A stretch of 64,000 bases of DNA from NCBI GenBank assembly GCA_900770165.1, contig CAAGJJ010000175.1, positions 1 to 64,000 of the forward strand, read 5' to 3'. The DNA is from Clostridia bacterium (lineage in GTDB: Bacteria > Bacillota > Clostridia > Oscillospirales > Acutalibacteraceae). Below, in pieces: positions 43,135 through 51,699 of this stretch (position 1 is its first letter; each line of letters opens with the position of its first letter). A program made the position numbers and the translations under genes. The notes beneath the pieces are model-generated. The model was not told where the DNA came from and searched no databases. It worked only from the letters and a program-made list of their open reading frames with translations.

Positions 43135-43950
43135 GCTTTCTATGAGTTCCACTGTCATCTACTCAATCGACCCTTTCGGATGTAACGAATCCGTATCTGA
43201 TTTACTTCTTATGAAATAAATCCAAGTTTAAAACTTATACATATAATGCTTGTTATATGTAAGACCGACAATCCCAGTCTGCGTGTTCTCCTTCCCTCAT
43301 CTTAATACCATAGGGATAACAGGTTTCCACCGGTGCGTAAATTCAACCCTGCTTAATCCAGCCTTGAGCTTTTTAATTCTCAATATTCATAACTTGATTA
43401 AGTGTAGGCATACCGAAGCCATTCGCTCACCATTCAGCTCCTTACGAAAATATCCAGCATGGTTAATTCAACCGTCTTAAGTCTGGTCTGGATATCGCCG
43501 CACACATTCATTAGATGGGCTGTGTGATACCGCCCCTTATATACCGACTTGCCTCTCGGATAGCGTGAAAATGAAGTATAGTATGTACCAATTAACCGCC
43601 TTCCAGTTATTCTAAAGATTATTTTTAATAACTTTGACCTGCTTTGACATTAAAAATTATCAAAGTAATTATTATTAAATCTAATCCGGTCTGGCAACCT
43701 TTTAATTAGTGCAGAGTGCGGAATTAGGAGTGTGGAGTTTCAATTCGTCACTCATAATCCAACGCTCTGACTAATTAGCATAGGAAAAACATCTCTACTT
43801 CGTAGAGCTGTGTGTAATAAATTGCAGCAACCTATAATCTGTTTATAGAGTTACTTGCGGATTTACATAGATTATGTAGTCCGCTTCTAACGATAGCTTT
43901 TGTCGTGTAGTCCTATGCCACATTTGGCAGTTTAGCAAAAACGAAAATCT
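43135..43950 (-). ncRNA. Giant structured RNA, GOLLD-like (about 800 nt)
   Basis: No reading frame, and GC above the surroundings. Many stems can be read directly: GCATAGG/CCTATGC enclosing GCGGA-CTACATA...TATGTAAA-TCCGC; TAATTAGTCAGAG/CTCTGCACTAATTA; ATATCCAG/CTGGATAT; CTTACATATAA/TTATATGTATAAG. Size of about 800 nt and location in a mobile element with tRNAs fit GOLLD RNAs. Strand is inferred from the minus-strand neighbours. A novel class is possible. Confidence 0.5.
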
Positions 43951-44137
43951 CAACTTTTATAATTAAGCTCTTTTATGGAAAATATTTGAATAAAGTTTAA
44001 ATAAGATTATTAGTATATAGAAAAGATAAAATTCCTTTTATTTTAAAAGTCTTTCTATATACATCATGTTACTTTTTCTTTATCTCTTTTTCTGATATCT
44101 TATATTTTATAAGTATATACTTATATTTTTGAAATAA

Positions 44138-44162
44138 AAAAAGAGAGACCTAAGTCTCTCTA
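44138..44162 (-). terminator. Intrinsic terminator
   Basis: AGAGAGACTTAGGTCTCTCT hairpin followed by T6 on the minus strand, after the 44182-44484 gene. Confidence 0.9.
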
Positions 44163-44181
44163 TAATAGGTTTTATTCAATT

Positions 44182-44484
44182 TTATTGAAAAAATTGCATA
44201 CCATTACAATACTGGTTATCTTCAGTATCTTCTTCAGTATTAAGTACAGATGTTCTTTCATCTTCAATTTCTGCAATCTGTCCATATGCTCTCTGTATAT
44301 TTGAACATATATCTTTTATTCTTAATAATGTACTGGATATTTTTAAGGAATCTTCAGGATTTTTAAGACTTGCTGCCTGTGTCTGTATATCCTTTATTTC
44401 ATTTGCAATATAATTATAATAATCACGTTCTTTTCGTTCTAAATCATTTATATTATCTTTCTTATTACTGCTCCTGAATATCAT
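44182..44484 (-). CDS. Coiled-coil protein (100 aa)
   Basis: Charged start (MIFRSSNKKDNINDLERKER), a long helix with IQTQAASLKNPEDSLK, and an acidic C-terminus. Similar layout to 34577-34906. Not recognised. It overlaps the upstream gene by four bases and ends the T4SS operon before the giant RNA. Confidence 0.55.
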   Translation of the reverse strand: MIFRSSNKKDNINDLERKERDYYNYIANEIKDIQTQAASLKNPEDSLKISSTLLRIKDICSNIQRAYGQIAEIEDERTSVLNTEEDTEDNQYCNGMQFFQ

Positions 44485-45059
44485 CTCTCTTCACCCCTTA
44501 GTGCAAGCATTTCAGCTTTTGTTCTTCTATGCCTCTTAGGTCGCTCCTGCTCCTGCTTGTATTCGTCACTATTCCTGTACTCTTCCATCTCTGCCTTTGT
44601 CCTTCTATGACGCTTCTTAGGCTCATCTTTAGACTTTTCTTTATTAACTGTATTTTCTTTCATTTCTGCTTTATCTGCTTTTATATCAGGCTCTATAGGC
44701 TCTATGGATTCCTTATCAGGTTCTATGGATTCTACAAACTGTTTTACAGGCTCTATAGGCTTTATACTGGCTGGCTCTGTAACAGTTTTAAGCGGTTTTA
44801 AACCTACAAGTCTGTCAAATTCTTCTTTAGTTATCTCAGTCTGTGTTCCATCAGGATTTTCCTTAAAATATTTTCTTACAGTCCTGTTATCCTGCTTTAC
44901 TACCGCATCAAGATATTCTCTTAATTCATCTGCTCCTTTTATATTGCCTTCCTTTTCACAATAATTTGCTACAGCCTTTAAATTGCTTTTAAAATTATCT
45001 TCATTGCCTTCAAAATGTGCTTTTATAAGTTCATATATATTACAAAATATCTTATTCAT
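44481..45059 (-). CDS. Basic protein with RRTKAEM repeats
   Basis: 192 residues from the ATG after AAGGAAGGG. N-terminal helical domain, acidic Pro/Glu linker with repeats (SIEPIEP), and two C-terminal RHRRTKAEM repeats (about 165 and 185) that resemble AT-hook-like DNA contacts. A nucleoid or oriT accessory role is conceivable. Part of the T4SS operon. Confidence 0.55.
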   Translation of the reverse strand: MNKIFCNIYELIKAHFEGNEDNFKSNLKAVANYCEKEGNIKGADELREYLDAVVKQDNRTVRKYFKENPDGTQTEITKEEFDRLVGLKPLKTVTEPASIKPIEPVKQFVESIEPDKESIEPIEPDIKADKAEMKENTVNKEKSKDEPKKRHRRTKAEMEEYRNSDEYKQEQERPKRHRRTKAEMLALRGEER

Positions 45060-45088
45060 AATTAATCCCTTCCTTATATTTATATAAA

Positions 45089-45124
45089 AATGTCTCTGCC
45101 ACAATAATAAACTTTGACAGAGAC
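45089..45124 (-). terminator. Hairpin inside the T4SS operon
   Basis: TTGTCTCTGTCAAA.../CAGAGACATTTTT forms a stem with T-tract on the minus strand between 45132 and 45059; probable partial terminator. Confidence 0.65.
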
Positions 45125-45131
45125 AAAAATA

Positions 45132-45407
45132 TTATATTTCTTTTACTTCTGTATCATTATTAATCATAGTAGCACAGATTTCAGTTTTAGCAATGTTAAT
45201 ATACTCCTTAAAGAAATCCTTGAAATTATCAAGTATTTCCTTTACTACTGCCATCTGGGTAGCAGAAGGATTGTCTGAATTTTCAATATAACTTAATACA
45301 CCGGCATCAACAATATCAGAAGCTACATAATCTATCCCTTTTAAAAAACTTTTGTCTTTTTCATCTTTTATATTTTCTATATTATATATATCTGTGTCAT
45401 AATACAT
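45132..45407 (-). CDS. Hypothetical protein (91 aa)
   Basis: Not recognised. Acidic helical protein, MYYDTDIYNIENIKDEKD start. Between the lipoprotein gene and the RRTKAEM gene. Confidence 0.55.
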   Translation of the reverse strand: MYYDTDIYNIENIKDEKDKSFLKGIDYVASDIVDAGVLSYIENSDNPSATQMAVVKEILDNFKDFFKEYINIAKTEICATMINNDTEVKEI

Positions 45408-45427
45408 TACTTTTTTCTCCTTATATT

Positions 45428-46585
45428 TTAATTTTTATAAGTGAACTCTTCATAGTTTTCTGAAAGTTTATTATAAGTTATTACGGTAAGAGTATTATTC
45501 TTATATGTTATATACTGCTTATATCCTTCATAAGGACTTGAAGCTTTTTTAGATGCTGTTGTAGCTTCAGTTGTTGATGTATTAGCTGTTTTTTTAACCA
45601 TAACCCAGTTTTCTTTATTTTTTGCAGCTGTTTCTACATTAGCACATAAAGAATCATATAAACCGTGTTTAAAGCCGATATCACCATTTTCATTAAGCCA
45701 AGGATAATTTTCAAATACTTTATTTTTCTGATAATTTTCCTGAACATAATCACCGTTACTATTTATAGTATTAAGTGGTGTATATTCTTTAAATTCTGCT
45801 GTATTAGTTTCACCATCAAGTCTTGAATAATAAAACTCTTCTACAGGTCTTTTTGATAAATCATCATTAGCATTTCCACCAAGTTTAACATATAATCTTT
45901 CATCAGAAGTCTGAATTGCAAAAGTATTTTCATCAAGTCTTGCATATTCAAAAATATCTGATGTAATATTCGGTAATACTTCAGAATTATTAGGTGTTAT
46001 TGTTACATATGTCTTGCACCAGTCATGGTTACAGTCATATAACACTCTGTAACTGCTTTTACCTGATATTGTTATTTTCCCTTTAGTAAAATAAGACTGT
46101 AAGCCGGTAACGCTATATTCATCCTTTTCAATACGGGATATAATTAAATCCTGATTAGCAAATGCATAAGTACCATCATCTTTTTTCTTTGTAAAACTGT
46201 TAGCGACACTACTCATCTGAGATACAATCTGGTCAAAAGTTGTTTCTTCTTCATTGAACCACTGTGTATCCTTTATAAGTGGTGTTGAAAGAAAAGTACT
46301 TACAAAGTCTTTATATCCTTCACTATCCCAAAATGAATTAGGATTATCTTTTCTTATAGATATATTCTTTTCCTTACAGTTATTAATTGTATTTTCTACA
46401 AGCTGTTTTAAGTTTTCAGTACGGGTTATACCGCCTCTATAATCGTTCTGCTGTATTTCAGGATTACTTGTCTGTGTTTCTGTCTTATCTTTTTTTAAAG
46501 GACTTGTACAGGCAGTAAGACTTACAGCACTGCATACAATAAGTAATGCAGCCATAGATTTTTTAAGATATTTATTAGTCTTCAT
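45428..46585 (-). CDS. T4SS-region lipoprotein (385 aa)
   Basis: Type II signal peptide with lipobox VSLTAC (Cys about 26) and a Lys/Thr/Gln-rich linker. The exported domain is Tyr-rich, with NNSEVLPNITSDIFEYARLDENTFA in the middle and a Thr/Ala/Ser linker (about 335-352) before a final beta part. Lipoproteins are common in Firmicute conjugation operons, often as surface or VirB7-like factors. No known domain recognised. Confidence 0.65.
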   Translation of the reverse strand: MKTNKYLKKSMAALLIVCSAVSLTACTSPLKKDKTETQTSNPEIQQNDYRGGITRTENLKQLVENTINNCKEKNISIRKDNPNSFWDSEGYKDFVSTFLSTPLIKDTQWFNEEETTFDQIVSQMSSVANSFTKKKDDGTYAFANQDLIISRIEKDEYSVTGLQSYFTKGKITISGKSSYRVLYDCNHDWCKTYVTITPNNSEVLPNITSDIFEYARLDENTFAIQTSDERLYVKLGGNANDDLSKRPVEEFYYSRLDGETNTAEFKEYTPLNTINSNGDYVQENYQKNKVFENYPWLNENGDIGFKHGLYDSLCANVETAAKNKENWVMVKKTANTSTTEATTASKKASSPYEGYKQYITYKNNTLTVITYNKLSENYEEFTYKN

Positions 46586-46596
46586 ATTATCTCCTT

Positions 46597-46655
46597 ATAC
46601 TAAAAATGAACAGCTACGAAAATTAACCATAGCTTTCCGCACCTGCTCATTTTTA
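46597..46655 (-). terminator. Hairpin between pilin and lipoprotein genes
   Basis: Long stem AAAAATGAGCAG/CTGTTCATTTTT with an inner GAAAGCTATGG/TCGTAGC part. Acts as partial terminator, mRNA stabiliser or attenuator; it would favour more pilin than downstream protein. Confidence 0.55.
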
Positions 46656-46684
46656 AAATGCTTATTATTTTTATGTACTAAAAA

Positions 46685-47041
46685 TTAGCTGATTACACCA
46701 AGTCCAATAATGATAGATTTAAGACCAATCATTACTACACCGGCAAGAGCCATAACGATACCCTTAGTCTTAGCTTCAGGCTGGTTCTGCATAAATGACA
46801 TAACAATTTCATATACGCCATAAATCAGTAATGCAACACCTACATATCTTGTAATTGTAAGTAAGATACCGATAATCTTACCCATAAGACTAGATGCATC
46901 TGAACCATCTCCGCTTACTGTTACTGCTCCCCAGTCATCTGCATGTGCCATAACAGGCATTGCCATAGATGTAAGAAATACTGAAGCAGCTGTTGCAGTC
47001 TTTGTAAATTTCGACTTTAAACTCATTAATTTACTCTTCAT
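46685..47041 (-). CDS. virB2: VirB2/TrbC-like conjugative pilin
   Basis: 118 residues: basic N-terminus, signal sequence ending at A-H-A-D (about 33), a short exported loop with Gly/Ser, and two membrane helices (about 55-75 and 88-112) joined by a short charged loop. This is the VirB2/TrbC or Maff2-type layout. It directly follows the PrgI/VirB3-like gene, as in Firmicute T4SS. Confidence 0.75.
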   Translation of the reverse strand: MKSKLMSLKSKFTKTATAASVFLTSMAMPVMAHADDWGAVTVSGDGSDASSLMGKIIGILLTITRYVGVALLIYGVYEIVMSFMQNQPEAKTKGIVMALAGVVMIGLKSIIIGLGVIS

Positions 47042-47053
47042 AACTTTTTCTCC

Positions 47054-47494
47054 TTATATCTTTTTTTTGGAAGCCTTTTTCTTGGAAGTTTTTTCTTCCT
47101 GCTGTGGTTGATTAAGGAGCATAATGGTTTGAATCTGTTCTTCTGACAATTTATATTCATTACCGTATATATCACCATAATTTTCAGGTTCATATACAAA
47201 ATCTGTTTCCCAAGGGTATATCTTTGGTTCTAATTTGTCCTTTATGATAATAAGTGCATACTTAGGAAAAGGTATTCCATAGGGTTTAAACAGACCAATA
47301 ACTAATATAAGTGCCATAGGAATAAGCATTAAAGGAATAACTGTTTCTATTTCATCAATACTTTTTCCTGACATTTTAAAAACCATAAATGCACTTGCAC
47401 AAGCAAGGACGATAACCCCGGCTTCTTTAAATGAAAAATTACCGACATCTTTTGTCTTATATTTTCGGATGTCTCTGCTTATTGCAATTTCCAT
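47054..47494 (-). CDS. prgI: PrgI/VirB3-like T4SS protein
   Basis: 146 residues: MEIAISRDIRKYKTKDVGNF, two close membrane helices (about 25-60), then a cytoplasmic part with PKYALIIIKDKLEPKIY. PrgI family proteins are the Firmicute VirB3 equivalents and bind VirB4. A Lys-rich tail ends the protein. First gene after a large palindromic leader. Confidence 0.75.
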   Translation of the reverse strand: MEIAISRDIRKYKTKDVGNFSFKEAGVIVLACASAFMVFKMSGKSIDEIETVIPLMLIPMALILVIGLFKPYGIPFPKYALIIIKDKLEPKIYPWETDFVYEPENYGDIYGNEYKLSEEQIQTIMLLNQPQQEEKTSKKKASKKKI

Positions 47495-47549
47495 AGGTTT
47501 TTCTCCTTAATTCTTTAATTTCTTGGCTTTCACACTATGTATGTTACTA

Positions 47550-47602
47550 ATTTGATTGATTTCTTTATGTTTTCAAAAATTTGAAAACGAAATCAATCAA
47601 AT
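47550..47602. repeat. Nested palindrome, copy 2
   Basis: ATTTGATTGATTTC/GAAATCAATCAAAT outer arms and GTTTTCAAA/TTTGAAAAC inner arms. Adjacent hairpin TGATATGATATTTGC/GCAAATCTAATATTC is also conserved at 52490-52525 and 63025-63065. Confidence 0.85.
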
Positions 47603-47762
47603 ATAAGTTTTGATATGATATTTGCTTTGCAAATCTAATATTCAAAACTTTTGCAATTTGCTTCATTACTTTATGTTTTCAAAAATTTGAAAACGAAATT
47701 GCTTTGTTTTTAACGCTATGCATAAAACTGCATAGCAAAACAAAATCAATCAGAATGGCTAC

Positions 47763-47790
47763 ATAATAGACATTTGTATACTGTATACAA
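47763..47790 (-). promoter_or_regulatory. Promoter with TGTATACTGTATACA operator
   Basis: Minus strand TTGTAT (47785-47790), 16-nt spacer, TATTAT (47763-47768). A perfect TGTATAC-N-GTATACA palindrome (47775-47789) overlaps the -35, the same palindrome as at 2093-2107. Confidence 0.55.
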
Positions 47791-47808
47791 ATTGTTATAA
47801 ATAAAAAA

Positions 47809-47837
47809 AGAGAACAAAGAAAAGATTCTCTGTTCTC
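47809..47837 (-). terminator. Intrinsic terminator of the VirD4/VirB6 operon
   Basis: GAGAACAGAGAAT.../TTTGTTCTC stem plus T7 on the minus strand. Confidence 0.75.
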
Positions 47838-47865
47838 TTATAATTTTCTTGTTAAACTTGTACAG

Positions 47866-48026
47866 CTCTACTTTTTGGAGATGTTGAGTTCTACGAAGCG
47901 AAGATATTAGGCTTGCTGTAAGCAAGACATTACTTAAGTTTGCTTTATTAGAGCATGGTTCTATAAAATAGAGACATTGATATCATAAGGTAAACTTGTA
48001 CAGTTCTACAAAGTAGAAATGTTAGA
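47866..48026. repeat. REP-like hairpin cluster, copy 4
   Basis: AAGTTTGCTTTATTAGAGCA with AAATAGAGACATTGATATCA and GGTAAACTT, and two TCTACRAAGYRRA hairpins. Overlaps the stop of the VirB6-like gene. Confidence 0.6.
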
Positions 48027-48846
48027 CACCTAATACTTCATTACAAGCCTGTTTAGCGATTCCTAAAGCACCAAGTTCAGCAAATGGTACAATAAAACAT
48101 TCAAGTGTACCCTGAAGAACTTTCCATGTATCACCACTTGTCAGTGCGTCCAAGAATGTGCCACTTGTTATACCAGCACCTATATTAACAACAACAACAA
48201 ATGCCATTGCATATAAGCCTAATGCAAGGAATCTTTTAAGATATTTAACACCTGTGCTATTTTCACCACTATATATATCTCCAAGTGAAATAGGAGCTAT
48301 ACCGGTTCTGAATATTACTTCAATCTTATAGGCATAAGCTTTATATTTAAAAACAAGTCCGATAATTATACCTACAAGCCAGCATATTAAAGCAGGTACT
48401 AATATTACAATTAAATTCATAAATGTTAATGTATTTACTATATCATCACCTGATATTTCAGTCGATATATTCGCTAAGTCATTTGTACCACTGGTCATAG
48501 TGAAATGAGTTTGTGCATATGTTACAAGACTGTTATTAAAATCTAATATCCATCCGATAATTTTACTGCCCTGTGATAATACTGCAATTGATGCTAATAA
48601 TTTTAAAAATGGTACTCCTATTGTTTTGATATTCAAATCTCTTGCCTGTAATGCATATTGTTTATTCATTTCAATAAGAAAATATACAATTGTCATTCCG
48701 ATACCAATAACTAAAAAATATTTATACATGGTTCTTGCAATATTTATTTCGTTATCAGTTATCTGTAATAATTTCGGCACGCCCCAGTTTGCACCGGAAC
48801 ATAAATCTAAGATTGTTTGAAATAATCCGGCTAATACGTCTTTCAT
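48022..48846 (-). CDS. virB6: VirB6/TrbL-like T4SS channel protein
   Basis: 274 residues from the ATG after AAAGGAGAAAA. Six or seven hydrophobic segments, GMTIVYFLIEM, FLKLLASIAVLSQGSKIIGW and AMAFVVVVNIGAGI among them, and a polar loop around 105-125. Matches TrbL/VirB6 layout of CD0411-type Tn916/ICE elements. Upstream gene is VirD4. Confidence 0.75.
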   Translation of the reverse strand: MKDVLAGLFQTILDLCSGANWGVPKLLQITDNEINIARTMYKYFLVIGIGMTIVYFLIEMNKQYALQARDLNIKTIGVPFLKLLASIAVLSQGSKIIGWILDFNNSLVTYAQTHFTMTSGTNDLANISTEISGDDIVNTLTFMNLIVILVPALICWLVGIIIGLVFKYKAYAYKIEVIFRTGIAPISLGDIYSGENSTGVKYLKRFLALGLYAMAFVVVVNIGAGITSGTFLDALTSGDTWKVLQGTLECFIVPFAELGALGIAKQACNEVLGV

Positions 48847-48896
48847 ATTTTTTCTCCTTTTTACACATATGTCATTGCTGCCAAAAGGCAGCATGA

Positions 48897-51698
48897 CTAT
48901 GGTTTAATATCAATAGAATTGTTATTAATGTAGTATCTTTCTAAATCAAAGTTCTTTACTGCACATACATCAGCCCATCTCTTATGCTCAAGAAGATTAA
49001 GCTTTTCATCTACAAATGGTGTACAATCTCTGACTATAACAATACAGTCATTTCTACCATTCTGATTAATGGCTGATATCTGGTCTAAACTCATAAGGTC
49101 TACTTCTGTAGGTGTATATGATGTACTTATTCCACTGTTTGAACTGCTTGTACTCTTCTGTCTGATAGTTGTCTTTCCAAGCATCTTCTGTATTGCCTCT
49201 TTATCATCATGTAATATTGAACCTAAGAATATGGTCGTATCTACATTTGCAAGTAATGTCTCATGTTCTCCGTCTTTATACATTGTTTTAATCTGTCCGA
49301 TATCCTGTATAACCACATGACTACCAATACGATACTTTCTTGACGTTGACAATATAGTCAAAAAATTAGGTATTTCGCCAATATTCTTAAATTCATCCAG
49401 TAAGAAATTAACGTGTATTGGTAAAGACGGGTCTCCACCACCATTCTGCCAAATCTGCATATTATTAAGATTATGTATAAGTTCTTCTATGGTTTCTCTT
49501 CTTATACTCTTCTTATAAACCACATTCTTATATTTAAGAAGATACATCTTAGTTGCATTTACATACTCAGTTTCTTCTATATTTGCTGTTGTTACATTTT
49601 TAAAGAAATCTTCAGCTTGTTCTTTACTGTCAAATGGTGCAAATTTAGGTATTCCTTTAAATTCACCTATATGCCATTTATTTCTTAATTTACGTTCACC
49701 AAGCTCATATAAACGTCCATATAACTGTGAATAAAGCATAGCTACAAGGAAGTTATAAGCCTGATGTGACTGTGGTATTCCAAGGAATAAGTAACTCTGA
49801 GTTGTAGCGATATCATCAAGATTTATATTAAGCTCAGGGTATTTTGTGTTATACCTTGTAATACGGTCTACATCTGCTGTTGCAAATATCTGTAAATCAA
49901 CCGCTGTTGTAATAAGGATTGTATTAGCTGTCTTTTCAGGGGCAATAAGGAATGTATCATAATAAATAGGTGTCTTGATTGTTCTTCCCTGACGTTCCAT
50001 TCTTGCCTGCCATTCCTTAATTTCCTTAGTAAGCTGTGTATCCTGTGGTTCACCATTCTCATCACATTCTGCTTTTGCTTCCTGTACTTTTCTAAGTACT
50101 GTATTGAAACATTTATCTTCCTTTGAAAATGCATCATTTTCCAGAATGTAATAAATAATGCCTGTAAGGAAAGCTTTCTCTGACTTATCCCAGAATGGGT
50201 CTCCGCCGCTGCTTTCTTTTCCTGCCTTTGCATTTTTCATGTAAAGGTCTACCAAAATATCTACCTGTATTTCAGATATTTCACCATTACTGTCATAAAC
50301 ATTAAGCAATGGATTATAATGGTTACTAAGTGCCATATTATTAAGATTGAAAATATATACGTTATATCCTCTTGTTAAAAGATATGGTGCAAATGACCTG
50401 AAAATATCTCCTGAAGGGTCTGTGATAATCATTGAGCAGTTTTCCTGTAAGATATTAGGTTTGATATATCTGAATGTTTTACCAGTACCAGTACCACCAA
50501 TAACTAATACATTTGCACTTCGATTAGTCATCTTATTATCAAGCGATAATCCAGTATGTTTTGAAAACAGCATATTATTGTCTGTATTTTCCATAAATTT
50601 ATTTCGATACTTCTTTAAATCTGCTTTGTTTCCAAGTCTTGCCATACCATGCTCATGTCCTACACGGCTTGCCTTTTTCTGTGCCTTATCAAGGAATACA
50701 AAAAGAACAACCAATGCTTCTATACCAAGCATGATGAAAAATACAACTGATGTAATCTGCATATTAGGATTACTGATTGTGAAATCATCCTTTGTGAATA
50801 TTTTTAATAAACACATAAATGGACTATTGTTTTTATCTTCAATGCTTATAGTACCTGCTCTGAGAGCCATAAGAAGTGCTAATCCTGCAAGTAAAATACA
50901 TCCGATAACATATTTATTCTTCTCATGTGTTTTAAATTTGACCGATTTCTTTGAATTGGTTTTTACCTTCTTGATATCACGACTTTGCTTTTCTGCCTGT
51001 ATCATAGGTTTTTTCTTTTCATATTCTTTTGCAGCTTTTTCTAAACCTTTATCCAAATTTTCATAGATACATTTAAGTGCCTTTTTATTAAGCTGTTCAG
51101 CACGGGCATTTTTAAGAATTATTCTTTCTTCTTCTTTGGTTTTTTCAATTTCTTCATCCAATTGTTTTATTTTTTCATTATTCTGCTTTATCGCAGCATT
51201 TTCAGGCGGCTGTTTAAACAATCCATATACATATCCATCACTAAAATCCGTGATTACAATATCATCTTCATCATCTTCAATTTTTAAAGGTTCAGAATCA
51301 TCCGGCTTATTAAAAATGTTTTCAAAGCTGTCAGAAAAATCATCAATATCTATATTTTCCTTATATGCATCTTCTACTCTACTTGTATCCAAATCATCAG
51401 GGTCAAAATTGTTTATGCCATTAAACTTTGATATATCAAATCCATCAAGTTCGTCTTCAGTAAAATTTTCATCATCATCAAGGTCTTTAATTTCATTTAT
51501 ATCCTGAAAATCATTTTCCATATCCTGAAAATTATTTAATTGTTCATTATCCGATAATGGTATGTCAGATAAAATATCCGAATCATCTTCTAAGCTGCTA
51601 AAGTCAAATGATTCATTAGTATTTTCATCTTTCATAGACATATCCGGATTATCTTTGACGGTTGTCAGGTCGTCAAAACCTGTTAAAAAATCATCCAT
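48897..51698 (-). CDS. virD4: VirD4/TraG-type coupling ATPase
   Basis: 933 residues. A long acidic N-terminal region (about 1-220, Asp/Glu-rich with coiled coil to 255), two membrane helices (about 265-285 and 315-335), then the ATPase: Walker A VIGGTGTGKTFRYI (about 400-413), ITDPSGDIF, all-alpha insertion, and HVNFLLDEFKNIG Walker B with SRKYRIG. Couples relaxosome to the T4SS. The acidic 220-residue extension is unusual and may bind the substrate or other partners. Confidence 0.9.
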   Translation of the reverse strand: MDDFLTGFDDLTTVKDNPDMSMKDENTNESFDFSSLEDDSDILSDIPLSDNEQLNNFQDMENDFQDINEIKDLDDDENFTEDELDGFDISKFNGINNFDPDDLDTSRVEDAYKENIDIDDFSDSFENIFNKPDDSEPLKIEDDEDDIVITDFSDGYVYGLFKQPPENAAIKQNNEKIKQLDEEIEKTKEEERIILKNARAEQLNKKALKCIYENLDKGLEKAAKEYEKKKPMIQAEKQSRDIKKVKTNSKKSVKFKTHEKNKYVIGCILLAGLALLMALRAGTISIEDKNNSPFMCLLKIFTKDDFTISNPNMQITSVVFFIMLGIEALVVLFVFLDKAQKKASRVGHEHGMARLGNKADLKKYRNKFMENTDNNMLFSKHTGLSLDNKMTNRSANVLVIGGTGTGKTFRYIKPNILQENCSMIITDPSGDIFRSFAPYLLTRGYNVYIFNLNNMALSNHYNPLLNVYDSNGEISEIQVDILVDLYMKNAKAGKESSGGDPFWDKSEKAFLTGIIYYILENDAFSKEDKCFNTVLRKVQEAKAECDENGEPQDTQLTKEIKEWQARMERQGRTIKTPIYYDTFLIAPEKTANTILITTAVDLQIFATADVDRITRYNTKYPELNINLDDIATTQSYLFLGIPQSHQAYNFLVAMLYSQLYGRLYELGERKLRNKWHIGEFKGIPKFAPFDSKEQAEDFFKNVTTANIEETEYVNATKMYLLKYKNVVYKKSIRRETIEELIHNLNNMQIWQNGGGDPSLPIHVNFLLDEFKNIGEIPNFLTILSTSRKYRIGSHVVIQDIGQIKTMYKDGEHETLLANVDTTIFLGSILHDDKEAIQKMLGKTTIRQKSTSSSNSGISTSYTPTEVDLMSLDQISAINQNGRNDCIVIVRDCTPFVDEKLNLLEHKRWADVCAVKNFDLERYYINNNSIDIKP

Positions 51699-51699
51699 A

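Larger units (their letters stand above)
41822..44181. other. Large non-coding stretch (2.4 kb) with RNA candidates
   Basis: Box promoter for the helicase gene (41850-41896), repeats similar to 2040-2110 (41960-42110), a strongly A/T-rich tract of ATATAAAGATAT-type units (about 42150-42300), hairpins at 42443-42488, a structured block at 42590-42790, the giant RNA candidate at 43135-43950, and a terminator at 44138-44162. No plausible reading frame was found. Confidence 0.6.
47495..48021. other. Regulatory region with palindromes, promoter and REP hairpins
   Basis: From the left: large palindrome (47550-47602), second hairpins (47606-47650), variant palindrome (47660-47707), hairpin GCTATGCATAAAACTGCATAGC (47720-47741), a promoter with TTGTAT (47785-47790), 16-nt spacer and TATTAT at 47763-47768, terminator (47809-47837) and REP-like hairpins (47866-48026). 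Confidence 0.6.

Noticed and set aside
43310..43325. Sequence TAGGGATAACAGG resembling a conserved 23S rRNA segment
   Set aside because: Only about 13 bases match, flanking sequence has no rRNA similarity I can see, and it falls within a stem of the giant RNA candidate.
43135..43950. Group II or group I intron
   Set aside because: No domain V-like hairpin with AGC/GTT, no reverse transcriptase or homing endonuclease, and no interrupted gene.
50347..51066. Plus-strand frame of 239 codons
   Set aside because: Antisense shadow of virD4; unusual Ser/Phe/Leu-rich composition mirrors the minus-strand codons.
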